Origin: SAR202 cluster bacterium
GTDB taxonomy: Bacteria; Chloroflexota; Dehalococcoidia; Lucifugimonadales; UBA3495
Length of the DNA: 64,000 bases
Direction: 5' to 3'
Assembly (NCBI GenBank): GCA_013204585.1
Contig: JABMNL010000001.1
Location: forward strand, 1 to 64,000
Of this stretch, positions 51,156 through 60,259 are shown one piece after another. Each line of letters starts with the position of its first letter. Positions within the stretch are counted from its first letter, which is position 1. Position numbers and translations under genes: made by a program. The notes beneath the pieces are model-generated. The model was not told the DNA's origin, made no database searches, and was given only the letters and a program-made list of their open reading frames with translations.

Positions 51156-51200
51156 AAGAGACCAGTCGGCAGAAATGTTCGGCCTGGTCTCTTTATTTTT
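51156..51200 (+). terminator. Terminator of 51-aa transcript
   Basis: AAGAGACCAG...CTGGTCTCTT followed by TATTTTT. The 150 bases before it have further small stems (GGTC-agat-AGACC) and may be a structured 3' UTR or a separate small RNA. Confidence 0.82.
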
Positions 51201-51300
51201 GGGAGTGACGAACAGGAAATAGACCGGCAATCGCGGTAAGTTCCGCTTAGTTATTAAACAGGGTTATTAAACAGGCCATTGTTAAAATGGAGGGGAAGTT

Positions 51301-51885
51301 TTGAGGACTAGACAGGCACCGGAGTTGCTCTTGGATACGTCGCGTTCGATGTCACTGCACCTTTCCCGAGAAAAGATACGGGACGCCGTTAGCCGATTGG
51401 CGGCGGAAATTAGCCGGGACTATGTCGGTAAGCGTCCGCTGTTGCTTGGCGTTTTGAAGGGCTCGTTTATCTTCTTGGCTGACTTGGTGCGGGAAATGGA
51501 TATTCCGCTCCGGGTGGATTTCATTCGGGCCCAGAGCTATAAAGGCTCCACCACCACCGGCGAGGTTGTGCTATCAATGGGAGATGTGGTGGACGTACGA
51601 GGTCAGGACGTTTTGGTTGTCGAGGACATCGTTGACACTGGGACCACCATTAGCTGTTTGATGGACTACCTGAGGAATGGAGAACCAGCGTCGTTGAAGT
51701 TGTGCTCTTTGCTGGACAAGCCTTCCCGTCGGGAGACGCCGGTGGACATTGATTACCTGGGCTTCACTATTCCGGACCGTTTCATCGTGGGTTACGGCAC
51801 CGACTTGGACCAGGACTGGCGCAACTTGCCGGAAATTTTCTCCCTAGATAATGAACCGGATGGTGAAGGTGCATCTGATGGGTAG
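51301..51885 (+). CDS. hpt: Hypoxanthine phosphoribosyltransferase
   Basis: TTG start behind GGAGGGG. The 194-aa protein has 'LLLGVLKGSFIFLADLVREM', the PRPP loop 'LVVEDIVDTGTTISCLMDYL', and 'FIVGYGTDLDQDWRNLPEI' near the C terminus. It converts hypoxanthine or guanine to IMP or GMP. It overlaps or abuts ade, giving a purine-salvage pair: Ade makes hypoxanthine from adenine, which Hpt then uses. Confidence 0.95.
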   Translation: MRTRQAPELLLDTSRSMSLHLSREKIRDAVSRLAAEISRDYVGKRPLLLGVLKGSFIFLADLVREMDIPLRVDFIRAQSYKGSTTTGEVVLSMGDVVDVRGQDVLVVEDIVDTGTTISCLMDYLRNGEPASLKLCSLLDKPSRRETPVDIDYLGFTIPDRFIVGYGTDLDQDWRNLPEIFSLDNEPDGEGASDG

Positions 51886-53716
51886 GTCAGCCCGAAAACT
51901 GGTGAGGGCGAGGCCATTGGGCAATCCGGACCGTTCTGCGACTGCGGTTCAGTCAATCAAGACGAATCGGCGGTTGAATGGGGGCTCGGGAAGGGTGAAA
52001 CGCCTGGATCTTGCCGGATTAATTAAGGTCGCCCGAGGCGACGCCCCCGCCGATTTGGTGATTAAAAACGCTCGGGTAGTTAACACCTTCACGGGTGAAA
52101 TTGAACACGCCAACGTGGCGATACACCAGGGCAAAATTGCCGGAGTTGGCGACTACACCGAAGGTAAACGAGTGCTGGATATCGGCGGTCGCTATCTGAC
52201 TCCCGGTCTGATTGACGGACACTTTCACTTGGAGAGTAGCTACCTAAACGTGGGCGAATACGCGCGGGCCGTGGTTCCTAGAGGCGTTTTGGCCGGTGTG
52301 AGCGACCTTCACGAGATAGCCAACGTTTGCGGCGTGCCGGGGCTGAAGCAGGCCATGCGAGTGGCGCGGCAGATGCCTCTGGACCTCTTTTTGACCGCTC
52401 CGTCGTGTGTGCCCGCCACCGAGATGGAAACCTCGGCCCACCGGTTGGGCCGTGGTGAACTGTCGCAGCTCCGGCGCATGAAAAGCGTGATTGGCCTGGG
52501 GGAATTCATGGACTTCCCAGGCGTAATCAGCGGCGACAAGGCTGCATTGGGCAAGTTGGAAGCCTTCCCTGGAATGGCTAAAGAAGGTCATGCCCCTGGG
52601 GTTAGGGGCCGCGACCTTAATGCCTATCTGGCACCGCTCATCGGCTCCGACCACGAGACAGTCGAGTACGCCGAGGGTCTGGAGAAGCTGCGCCGGGGCA
52701 TGCATTTGATGATTCGGGAAGGTTCGGCGGAGAAGAACCTAGAGGCGCTGTTGCCACTGGTCACCGACGCAACCTGGCACCGGTGCATGTTGGTGGTGGA
52801 CGACCGCAACGCCCGGGATATTTATTACGACGGCGACCTAGACGCGGTGATCCGAAAGGCAGTGCGTCTGGGATTAAATCCAATTCGTGCGCTACAGATG
52901 ACAACAATGGTCCCCGCAACCTATTTCCGGTTGGAGGGACTGGGTGCGGTGGCTCCGGGGTATTGGGCCAATCTGTTGGTTGTGGACGACTTGGCCGACT
53001 TTAAGGCCGAATCGGTCTTCTACCACGGGCGGCTGGTTGGCAGGCGAGGGCGGGCGTTATTCAATGCATCTCCGGCGGCCACGCAGCCAATGAGATCGGC
53101 GATGAGCATTAAGCCCTTCGCCGTGAAGGACTTGGCGTTTCATTGGACAGACCCAACTGTGCCGGTGATGGAAATTGTGCCTGGCCAGATAACAACCAAG
53201 TGGGTTACGGAGCCTAATACGTCAACCGACGGAGTAGTTATGTCCGACACCAGCCGCGATTTGGTAAAAGCAGTGGTGGTGGAACGGCATAAGGCCACTG
53301 GCAACATTGGCAAGGGTCTTGTACGTGGCCTGGGGCTGAAAAAGGGCGCATTGGCTACATCGGTGGCCCACGATTCCCACAACATTGTGGCGGTGGGCGT
53401 CGAAGACAGTGACATCTTCGTGGCGGTTACTGAGGTCGAAGCCAACGGCGGCGGTCTGGCGGTGGTTGAAGACGGCTGCGTGGTGGCATCAATGCCCCTG
53501 CCATTAGCCGGTCTCCTTTCCGATATGACGTTGGAAAAGGTGGTCAAGGCTCTAGAGGAGCTTGATGACAAAGTCGAAAAATTGGGTTGTCGGGTAGATT
53601 CGCCATTTTCCTTGTTATCCTTCCTGGCGTTACCCGTGGTGCCCGAACTGAAGTTGACCGACAAGGGTCTCGTGGACGTTGAGATGGCCCGGTTGTTGGA
53701 GCCGGCATCGGCCTGA
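51878..53716 (+). CDS. ade: Adenine deaminase
   Basis: The start is uncertain; I chose an ATG overlapping the hpt stop, though a GTG at 51995 (VKRLDLAG) would fit family length better. The protein of about 610 aa has the amidohydrolase metal site 'GLIDGHFHLESS', 'GHAPG', 'GSDHETVEYAEGLEKLRRGMHLMIREGS' and 'VAHDSHNIVAVG', typical of the Ade/YerA group. It deaminates adenine to hypoxanthine. Coupled to hpt. Confidence 0.93.
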   Translation: MGRSARKLVRARPLGNPDRSATAVQSIKTNRRLNGGSGRVKRLDLAGLIKVARGDAPADLVIKNARVVNTFTGEIEHANVAIHQGKIAGVGDYTEGKRVLDIGGRYLTPGLIDGHFHLESSYLNVGEYARAVVPRGVLAGVSDLHEIANVCGVPGLKQAMRVARQMPLDLFLTAPSCVPATEMETSAHRLGRGELSQLRRMKSVIGLGEFMDFPGVISGDKAALGKLEAFPGMAKEGHAPGVRGRDLNAYLAPLIGSDHETVEYAEGLEKLRRGMHLMIREGSAEKNLEALLPLVTDATWHRCMLVVDDRNARDIYYDGDLDAVIRKAVRLGLNPIRALQMTTMVPATYFRLEGLGAVAPGYWANLLVVDDLADFKAESVFYHGRLVGRRGRALFNASPAATQPMRSAMSIKPFAVKDLAFHWTDPTVPVMEIVPGQITTKWVTEPNTSTDGVVMSDTSRDLVKAVVVERHKATGNIGKGLVRGLGLKKGALATSVAHDSHNIVAVGVEDSDIFVAVTEVEANGGGLAVVEDGCVVASMPLPLAGLLSDMTLEKVVKALEELDDKVEKLGCRVDSPFSLLSFLALPVVPELKLTDKGLVDVEMARLLEPASA

Positions 53717-53786
53717 TTGGCCCGGACGGGCTCGGACGATTAAAATTGTCCCGTTCGCAGTATTCATTTATTAAAAAGGCGGCCGT

Positions 53787-54953
53787 ATGACGAGCAAAAC
53801 AGTGATAGTCCTGGGCGGGGGCGTGGGCGGCTTGTCCGTGGCCAACGACTTGCGTCGGCGGCTGAACCGACAGCATAAGGTGGTGTTGGTGGACAAGACG
53901 GGCGACCATGTGTTTTGGCCGTCGCTGCTCTGGCTTCAGGTGGGCCTGCGGAAGCCGGACAAGATTACCAAGGGTTTGGAGAAACTGCTTAAGAAGGGCG
54001 TTGAGCTTGTACGGGGAGAGGTGGACTCGATTGACCCGGTCGCGAAGCGGGTGGGAGTTGGGGGGAAGACCTACGACGCCGACTATTTAGTGGTCTCACT
54101 GGGCGCCCAATTGGCTCCAGACCGGATACCGGGGCTGTCGGATGCTGGCCACAACTTATATTCCCTGGAAGGCTCGGTTGCGGTGCGGAATTTCTGCCTT
54201 GGCTTGGATGGTGAAGCCAAAGGAACAAAGTTGGTGGTCTTGGTGTCGGGTATGCCTTTCAAATGCCCGGCAGCGCCCTATGAAGCGGCCATGTTGATGG
54301 CTCACTACGCTCAAAACAACCACCCTGGGACCGGGACGTCAGTCAGCCTCTATTCCCCAGAAGGCGGACCCATGGGAGTGGCGGGGCCGGTGGTATCGGC
54401 TGGAGTAAAGGGAATGCTAGCCCAGCGCGGCGTTGATTATTACCCCACACACCAGGTCGAGAAAGTTGACCCCGGCACACGCACACTGATATTTGAAGAC
54501 GGCAGCGAAGCAACGTACGACTTTCTAGCTTATGTCCCACCCCACGTTGTTCCAGAGGTTGTGTGCGAGGCTGGCTTAGCGGAGGTCGGCGGCTGGATAA
54601 TGGTGGACCGTGAGTCCATGGAAACCCGGTATCCCGGCGTGTTTGCCATCGGTGACAACACATCTATTCCGTTGGAGATGGGGCTGCCGTTACCCAAGGC
54701 CGGTGTCTTTGCCCACGGCCAGGCCCAAGCAGTGGCTAAGACCATCGCGGCCAGAATCAACGGAAAGGGCGAGGATGGGGTGTTCGACGGACACGGCCAA
54801 TGCTTTGTTGAAGTCGGCGGCGGCCGGGCCGGATTTGGCCGGGGCAATTTTTACGCCAGTCCAGTGGCTCAGGTCAAACTCCATGAACCCAGCCGTAGAT
54901 GGCATATAGCCAAGGTGCTATTCGAGAAAAAATGGATGAAACAGTGGTTCTAG
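53787..54953 (+). CDS. Sulfide:quinone oxidoreductase-like flavoprotein
   Basis: The 388-aa protein has the FAD motif 'VIVLGGGVGGLSVANDL', a redox Cys context 'GMPFKCPAAPYEAAM' and a second Cys in 'GHGQCFVEVGGGRAGFG', and 'YPGVFAIGDNTSIPL'. These match the SQR/FCSD group of two-dinucleotide-fold enzymes. One of the three SQR cysteines is not evident near residue 125, so a type with two cysteines, or another NADH/quinone oxidoreductase, is possible. Basic amphipathic C terminus (KKWMKQWF) may bind the membrane. Confidence 0.87.
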   Translation: MTSKTVIVLGGGVGGLSVANDLRRRLNRQHKVVLVDKTGDHVFWPSLLWLQVGLRKPDKITKGLEKLLKKGVELVRGEVDSIDPVAKRVGVGGKTYDADYLVVSLGAQLAPDRIPGLSDAGHNLYSLEGSVAVRNFCLGLDGEAKGTKLVVLVSGMPFKCPAAPYEAAMLMAHYAQNNHPGTGTSVSLYSPEGGPMGVAGPVVSAGVKGMLAQRGVDYYPTHQVEKVDPGTRTLIFEDGSEATYDFLAYVPPHVVPEVVCEAGLAEVGGWIMVDRESMETRYPGVFAIGDNTSIPLEMGLPLPKAGVFAHGQAQAVAKTIAARINGKGEDGVFDGHGQCFVEVGGGRAGFGRGNFYASPVAQVKLHEPSRRWHIAKVLFEKKWMKQWF

Positions 54954-55031
54954 CATCAGTCGGTTGCTGACCGGCGATTGTTTTTGAGTGGTTTTGATTG
55001 TCTTGCCACGAAGTCGGACCAAGAAGGGAAT

Positions 55032-55781
55032 ATGGAAACGATTCATCTACTGGAAAACATATCTAATACGGCGGACGGGGTATTCGCGGTTGACGTAGAC
55101 CAGCGGATTGTCCACTGGAACGCGGGAGCCGAGAAGATTCTTGGATATTCAGCCAAGGATATGCTGGGACGTTTCTGCTACGAGGTAATGCAGGGGGCTG
55201 TCGAGCCGTTTATGGAAGATGGGAGTTCCGGCAATGGGTACTCCAGCAGCGGCGGTTTCGGTGATATTTGCCGACTGGGCTGCCCGGTCATCGACTGCGC
55301 CAAGGCAGGATATCCCACGCCAGGTCGTAACGCGAAGGTCAAAGCCAAGGACGGGACAGTCCGGTGGTTGAGCGTGGCCCATACCTACGTTAAGAGCAAC
55401 AACCAGCATTTGGCCGCCGTGGTGCACATATTCCGTGACGCGACTGAGGGAATGGAGGCCAAGCGGATCCTGGAGCGCATTTCGCGGGAGATTTCGACCT
55501 ACGGAAATCTGGATGCCGTTCAGGAACCGGAAGTTCACCATGACGAGGAGCTTACAGAACGGGAACGGCAGGTTGTCACGATGTTGGCCCAGGGTGAGGG
55601 AACCCGCGGCATCGCTAAGAAGCTAATGATTAGCAATGCAACCGCGCGGAACCACATCCAGAATATATTGGTCAAATTGAATGTACACACCCGGCTTGAG
55701 GCGGTGGCCTATGTGCTGCGAAACCGGGTGATTGACCACGTTGTCGACTCGGGGATTGAGTCTGGCGTCGAGTGTGAATAG
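55032..55781 (+). CDS. PAS-LuxR transcription regulator
   Basis: The ATG at 55032 follows AAGAAGGGAAT; the listed upstream start is poorer. The 249-aa protein has a PAS domain ('ISNTADGVFAVDVDQRIVHWNAGAEKILGYS') with a Cys-rich insert ('CRLGCPVIDCAKAGYP') and ends in a LuxR HTH ('LTERERQVVTMLAQGEGTRGIAKKLMISNATARNHIQNIL'). One-component regulator, perhaps redox or metal responsive through the cysteines. Located behind the SQR-like gene. Confidence 0.93.
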   Translation: METIHLLENISNTADGVFAVDVDQRIVHWNAGAEKILGYSAKDMLGRFCYEVMQGAVEPFMEDGSSGNGYSSSGGFGDICRLGCPVIDCAKAGYPTPGRNAKVKAKDGTVRWLSVAHTYVKSNNQHLAAVVHIFRDATEGMEAKRILERISREISTYGNLDAVQEPEVHHDEELTERERQVVTMLAQGEGTRGIAKKLMISNATARNHIQNILVKLNVHTRLEAVAYVLRNRVIDHVVDSGIESGVECE

Positions 55782-55991
55782 GTTATCTGATGCAGCGGCA
55801 CTATGCGGAATGATGAATCTGCATCTGTTGGTCGCCACTCTCGCGTACCTAGAATGAGTTAGGCATAGGAATTTGGTTCCTGTGGCACTGGGGGTTGTTC
55901 ATTCTTTTTAAACATAGGATTGGCAGGATTTAAATAATAATAACCGGGGCGGTATTTCTCGCGCGGGAGTCTTCGCAAGGAGGTCAAATCT

Positions 55992-56588
55992 ATGACATAC
56001 GCAATTTTGGGACGCGATGAAAACGGTCGGCGTTATGGCGGAAAGTTTAGGTTTACCCTTGTTGAATTGGTGGCCTCCACCGGATTGTTGATGATTGTCA
56101 TCGGTGTGACCATGGCAATCTTAACTTCAGATAATCTGGCTTTGGTGCCTGGCCTAACCTACGCTATCGCAGTAGTGTTGGCGGGCATGGTTTACCGGCA
56201 TTACATGAGCATCCGCCGTGATGGCGCGGCGATGGCTGAGGCCGCAGAGCGGGCTGACGCCGACAAGCGGAGCGCTCAGTTCCGTATGGATGTCCACCCG
56301 CTCTTGGAAACGGGTTGGGAAGATGAACTAGCGATGCACCCGGTAGAGTGGGTGGACATGCCCACGGCGACTTTCAAGGTGGTCGGCTCCAGAGGAATTT
56401 GCCCCAGGGGCATGGGACAGGGAGACTTTGTGGAAGTGGGGGCCGACGGCTCGGTCTCTCCGGGCCTTTGCGCCGAAGCTGAGGCCGTTCTATGTATGGC
56501 GTCGGAGGACCATTCCGAAGTCAGAGAATGGTGTTGCCCGGTTTACGATCATCTGTTGGTATTCAAAAAGCTGGATAAAGTCTATTAA
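55992..56588 (+). CDS. Membrane protein with TIGR04076-like C-terminal domain
   Basis: AAGGAGGTC precedes the ATG. The 198-aa protein has two hydrophobic helices (about 23-45 and 53-70), a short coiled segment, and a C-terminal Cys-rich domain 'FKVVGSRGICPRGMGQGDFVEVG..GSVSPGLCAEAEAVLCMAS', the pattern of TIGR04076 proteins, which normally lack membrane anchors. Possible metal or cofactor binding. Function unknown. Confidence 0.7.
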   Translation: MTYAILGRDENGRRYGGKFRFTLVELVASTGLLMIVIGVTMAILTSDNLALVPGLTYAIAVVLAGMVYRHYMSIRRDGAAMAEAAERADADKRSAQFRMDVHPLLETGWEDELAMHPVEWVDMPTATFKVVGSRGICPRGMGQGDFVEVGADGSVSPGLCAEAEAVLCMASEDHSEVREWCCPVYDHLLVFKKLDKVY

Positions 56589-56711
56589 GAACCAGCTTCC
56601 CAGACATCGGCGTTTCCCTTCTTGATTACCGGAGACCGCGCCCGCGGCCTCCGGTAATGTATTTACACTACAAAACAAGGCCGAAAAGCGGGTAAATAAT
56701 CCGTTATGGCT

Positions 56712-56745
56712 AGGCTGACAGCAACCGCTGTCGGCCTTTTCTTTT
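56712..56745 (+). terminator. Terminator after TIGR04076-like gene
   Basis: GGCTGACAGC-aacc-GCTGTCGGCC then TTTTCTTTT; stem of 10 bp with one G-T pair. The following 250 bp to 57002 are AT-rich and hold no gene I can support. Confidence 0.9.
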
Positions 56746-57002
56746 GCCATGGCAAAGGGTTTGTACGCCTAAATATTGGTTAAAGTTTAAAAATTAAATA
56801 ATATTAGTATTAAATTCCGTTGACATAATGGTCTTCCGGTAAGTAACGTCAGAACTCATAAGGCGGTGGAAAGGGAAACGGATATTTTGCCCTTTCAACA
56901 CAGCGCCGTTTGCATTATTCGGGTCATATTTGGCCCATCGCACGGGCGCGGAGCCTATCCCGTCGCACAGGTGCGCAATATCTTCGGTCCTGGAGGTGGA
57001 TT

Positions 57003-57233
57003 GTGGTTATTGAGAAAGACTTTGTGGAAGAGGTTGCCCAGGCGGTTTTACCATCCCCGGTCGCGCTCCCGGTCGTGTTCCCGGAGGCGTTCGATCAAGA
57101 GACCAAGCCAACTTGCCAACACCATTGGGTCATCGAGACAGCCAACGGCCCAATTAGTTGGGGCGAATGCCAGGTATGCCATGAGGTCAAGGAGTTTCAG
57201 AACTCCATTAGCGACGCCGACATAGGATATTAA
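57003..57233 (+). CDS. Cys/His motif small protein, 76 aa
   Basis: GTG start directly behind GGAGGTGG; the two listed longer ORFs lack such a site. The C-terminal half 'CQHHWVIETANGPISWGECQVCHEVKEF' has C-x-H and C-x2-C metal-binding pairs, a motif of many small Chloroflexota proteins of unknown function. The N half is acidic and hydrophobic. It lies immediately ahead of the CetZ-like gene and may be cotranscribed. Confidence 0.65.
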   Translation: MVIEKDFVEEVAQAVLPSPVALPVVFPEAFDQETKPTCQHHWVIETANGPISWGECQVCHEVKEFQNSISDADIGY

Positions 57234-57416
57234 CAAGACGGGCTTCGGCCCGAAATCGGTAACACAGCGGCGGCCAAGTTAAGACGACGAGCTGCCGCCG
57301 AGAAAGTTCGCAGTTCGGATAGTCCGTAGCCTGGATGGCTCCACGGATGGTCCATAGATAAAAGTGCGGCCGGCTAGCCTTGGCTGGAGTGGGGCCGACA
57401 CTGGAGGGAGAAAAAG

Positions 57417-58580
57417 ATGAGAGTACTTTGGATTGGATTTGGACAGGCAGGTGGCAAGATAGCCAATTCCCTAATGGGAATGAACCGCCGTCTTTATAGC
57501 GCCATTGCCATCAACACTGAAGAAGCCGACCTTTCTGGCTTGGGTAACATTCGCCAAAAGGTCCTAATTGGCAAATATGCTCTGCGGGGACGTGGTGTCG
57601 GCTCGGACATCGACCTGGGAGCAAGCATCGCCGAAAAGTCTTTGGCCCAGATGATGGACACCATTGACGTGGTGGTGCGCAAACAAGACCCAGAAGTAAT
57701 CTGGATTGCGGCTGGCCTAGGCGGCGGATCAGGCGCCGGAGGCAGCTTTGTCTTGGCCAACGAGTTAAAGAAGGTCTACAAGCACATCCCGGTCTATGGC
57801 ATCGGCGTGGTGCCATCGGTGTCCGGTATGCCCCAAGACAAAGAGGCGCTCAACCTTTCCAATACCGTCAAGAGTTTTGAGCTTTGGAGCCACTATTTCA
57901 ACAACATTCTGTTGGTGGATAACCAACAGTACGAGCGGCCCCACGTGACCCGGGAGTCTGTCGAGATGATGTTCCAACGGGTCAACGAACACCTGGCCCA
58001 GACGCTTACCACCATCATCAGCGCGGGCGAAATTCGCCCTCCGCCTCAAGAGGTGTTTAGTTCGTCGGAGATAAAGGCCACCATGGGGCTAATCGGCGAC
58101 ATCTCGACCATCGGCTACTGCGCCGAAGAAATCAAGATAAAGTCCCAGTTCTGGCGCAATGGGATGGATCCCGGCACCCATGAACTGGAAAGCATCATCG
58201 AGAGGAGTGTCGAAAAAAGCTCACTCACCTTCCCGGCGGACGTCACGGGGGCTAGGTCAGCCTCGCTTATCGTCCACGGCAGACCGGAGCACCTATTCGC
58301 TCAGTCGATTTCAACTGGCAAGGCGAAGCTGGAAGAACTAACCACGGTGGGCAAGGTGCGCTACGGTGACTACCCCGATCGCCGGACCAAGTATTTGTCG
58401 GCGATCACCATCATCTCTGGAATTACCGACTTCTCGCGTCTGGATCAGATGAAGAAACGGGTTCAGGAGTTGAGCGGTTCAATGTCAACGAGTCATCATT
58501 CGAATAGCGATAATGTGGTCGATCCTTCCATAATTCAAAACCTTACTACTAGGGACTCTGTGTCTAGACCCATTGTTTAA
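57417..58580 (+). CDS. CetZ-like tubulin-superfamily GTPase
   Basis: The 387-aa protein begins 'MRVLWIGFGQAGGKIANSL', continues 'VLIGKYALRGRGVGSDIDLG', and has the tubulin signature as 'GLGGGSGAGGS' (about 100-110), then 'IPVYGIGVVPSV'. These are closer to archaeal CetZ than to bacterial FtsZ. At the T7 loop ('EVFSSSEIKATMG', about 212-224) the acidic residues that trigger GTP hydrolysis are Ser and Glu. The C-terminal tail is Ser-rich and disordered. GGAGGG precedes the ATG. Probably polymerising; role in shape or motility is inference. Confidence 0.85.
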   Translation: MRVLWIGFGQAGGKIANSLMGMNRRLYSAIAINTEEADLSGLGNIRQKVLIGKYALRGRGVGSDIDLGASIAEKSLAQMMDTIDVVVRKQDPEVIWIAAGLGGGSGAGGSFVLANELKKVYKHIPVYGIGVVPSVSGMPQDKEALNLSNTVKSFELWSHYFNNILLVDNQQYERPHVTRESVEMMFQRVNEHLAQTLTTIISAGEIRPPPQEVFSSSEIKATMGLIGDISTIGYCAEEIKIKSQFWRNGMDPGTHELESIIERSVEKSSLTFPADVTGARSASLIVHGRPEHLFAQSISTGKAKLEELTTVGKVRYGDYPDRRTKYLSAITIISGITDFSRLDQMKKRVQELSGSMSTSHHSNSDNVVDPSIIQNLTTRDSVSRPIV

Positions 58581-58652
58581 AGCACGCAGGTAGAGCACGC
58601 AAAAGTAGCAGTTATTCCAGGGCGTGTTGACGCCCTCGGTCGGGGAGATGGG

Positions 58653-58686
58653 AAAAGGGCGAGGATTTATCCCCGCCCTTTTTGGT
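58653..58686 (+). terminator. Terminator after CetZ-like gene
   Basis: AAAGGGCG-a-GGAT..ATCC-c-CGCCCTTTTT; imperfect stem with one mismatch and a U tract. Confidence 0.85.
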
Positions 58687-58708
58687 TTTCGAGTAGTTTG
58701 GCCGATGC

Positions 58709-59626
58709 CTAGAGGATGGCTACAGGGTTTACGGGAGAGCCAGTGCCGCCGACCACCCGTAGGGGATTAACGGTGAGCAAGAATTCGTAGCGGCCCTCTT
58801 CGGCGCAGGCTTCGGCCAGGGGTTGGAGGAGCGAGTTGTCCAACAGACCGATGCCGTAGGCGAAGATGGAACCATGAACCGACCAGGCTAGGTCGTAGCC
58901 GTTGGGGGTAAAGTCCATCATGTCCCAGACCAACAGGCAGCAGTCGGACTCGCGGATGAACTTGAGGCAGGAGGCGTGCAGTCCGGGGCGTTGGTTTGAA
59001 TCTGAGCCCCAAAGTGGGTTGCCGGCCTCGTTCCATTTGTCGCGACCGCTGTAGACGATTAGCGCATCGCCCGGTTGCATTTCAACACCCTGGGCCTTGG
59101 CGATGTCCTCCAACTCCCAGCCGTGGACTGGGGTTTCCATGGTCACGTAGTCGGTGCCCCGGAACTTGGGAACGTCCAGCAGCACGCCACGGGTGATGAT
59201 GCCCTCTTTCCAATGCTCGACAGATCCCCACACAGCGCCGTCCATGGTCACAGTATCGTCATGTCTGCGACCGTTCCACATGCCGTTCTCGTCCCACACA
59301 TGGCACAGGGCGTCCAGGTGGGTGGCGGCGGTGCCGTGGTAAGAGATGCCGTAGTAGTCGGCGGAGAAGCCCGAAGTCTCGCTGCGGAAGACTCTTTTCA
59401 TGTAGTGATGGGCTGGGGTCGGGTTGTTTGGGGCCGGAATTTTGGGGAATTCACGGCTGAGAGAGACCGCCCGGCCAGACTTTACCAGGCCCGCAGCAGC
59501 GACCCGCTTTTCTGGGGTGATCATGTTCACCGCGCCAATTTGGTCGTCGTTGCCCCAACGGCCCCAGTTGCGGTCTTCCTTCAGGTAAGCCAGGACTTCA
59601 TCTTTGGTAGGTACGCGGCGCTCCAT
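58709..59626 (-). CDS. Cyclase/kynurenine formamidase-family protein
   Basis: The 305-aa protein belongs to the cyclase family (PF04199-like): 'ISYHGTAATHLDALCHVWDENGMWNG' carries the HxxxD metal motif, with 'GDALIVYSGRDKWNEAGNP' and 'LLVWDMMDFTPNGYDLAWSVHG'. Such enzymes hydrolyse formamides or lactones. It may share a pathway with the amidase and CoxG genes on the same strand, but gaps make this weak. Confidence 0.9.
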   Translation of the reverse strand: MERRVPTKDEVLAYLKEDRNWGRWGNDDQIGAVNMITPEKRVAAAGLVKSGRAVSLSREFPKIPAPNNPTPAHHYMKRVFRSETSGFSADYYGISYHGTAATHLDALCHVWDENGMWNGRRHDDTVTMDGAVWGSVEHWKEGIITRGVLLDVPKFRGTDYVTMETPVHGWELEDIAKAQGVEMQPGDALIVYSGRDKWNEAGNPLWGSDSNQRPGLHASCLKFIRESDCCLLVWDMMDFTPNGYDLAWSVHGSIFAYGIGLLDNSLLQPLAEACAEEGRYEFLLTVNPLRVVGGTGSPVNPVAIL

Positions 59627-59772
59627 GCTCCCCCCTGGTAATTAATATATTGCTTGCAGATGGGTGTCCACCTAGGTTCGCGGTCAAGATAGCAGAGCCT
59701 AACCGGCGGCGCAATTGCCCGGCCTAAGTTACGGAGTTATTTCTTGGGCTATTTCTTGGGCTAGTTACCGGT

Positions 59773-60207
59773 CTAGTTAATGGACTGCTGAAGGCAGGTG
59801 AAGAACCGGTCCATCATCGACTTGGCGAAACTTTCAATCATTCGCTGGCCTACTCTGGCGAGCAGGCCGCCCGACGACGAGTCGGACTCCACATTCAGGG
59901 TGGTATTGCCATTGTTATCGGTCAATTTGACCTGGGATTCAGCCCGCACGAAGCCCGAGGGGCCATTGGCCTCAATGACTAATTTGTAGGACTCGTAGGG
60001 TTTCTGGTCGACCATTTTGACGGTGGCGTCGAACTTGCTGCGTATTGGCCCCATTGCCACGGTCACTGTAGCCGAGTATTCGTCTTTGCCGGTGGCCTCC
60101 AGCTTCTCGCAGCCAGGGATGCAGGCGGAGAGCGACTTGGGGTCGGTCAGCGTTTGCCACACCTTCTCAGGGGGGGCGTTGAATTCGTAGGAGCCGGATA
60201 GTTTCAT
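59773..60207 (-). CDS. CoxG/SRPBCC carbon monoxide dehydrogenase G-like protein
   Basis: The 144-aa protein starts 'MKLSGSYEFNAPPEKVWQTLTDPKSLSACIPGCEKLEA' and contains 'VTVAMGPIRSKFDATVKM', the CoxG signature. It ends with an amphipathic helix around 'VGQRMIESFAKSMMDRFFTCL'. CoxG helps anchor molybdenum hydroxylases to the membrane. No coxLMS genes are in the window, so here it may serve another hydroxylase or be an orphan. Confidence 0.93.
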   Translation of the reverse strand: MKLSGSYEFNAPPEKVWQTLTDPKSLSACIPGCEKLEATGKDEYSATVTVAMGPIRSKFDATVKMVDQKPYESYKLVIEANGPSGFVRAESQVKLTDNNGNTTLNVESDSSSGGLLARVGQRMIESFAKSMMDRFFTCLQQSIN

Positions 60208-60259
60208 CGAAAATCCTTGGTAGCGTAATTTCTGGTTATGTCATGCTGGCGAGTCTGGG

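Noticed and set aside
59773-60207. Carbon monoxide dehydrogenase operon
   Set aside because: Only a CoxG-like gene is present; no coxL, coxM or coxS in the window.
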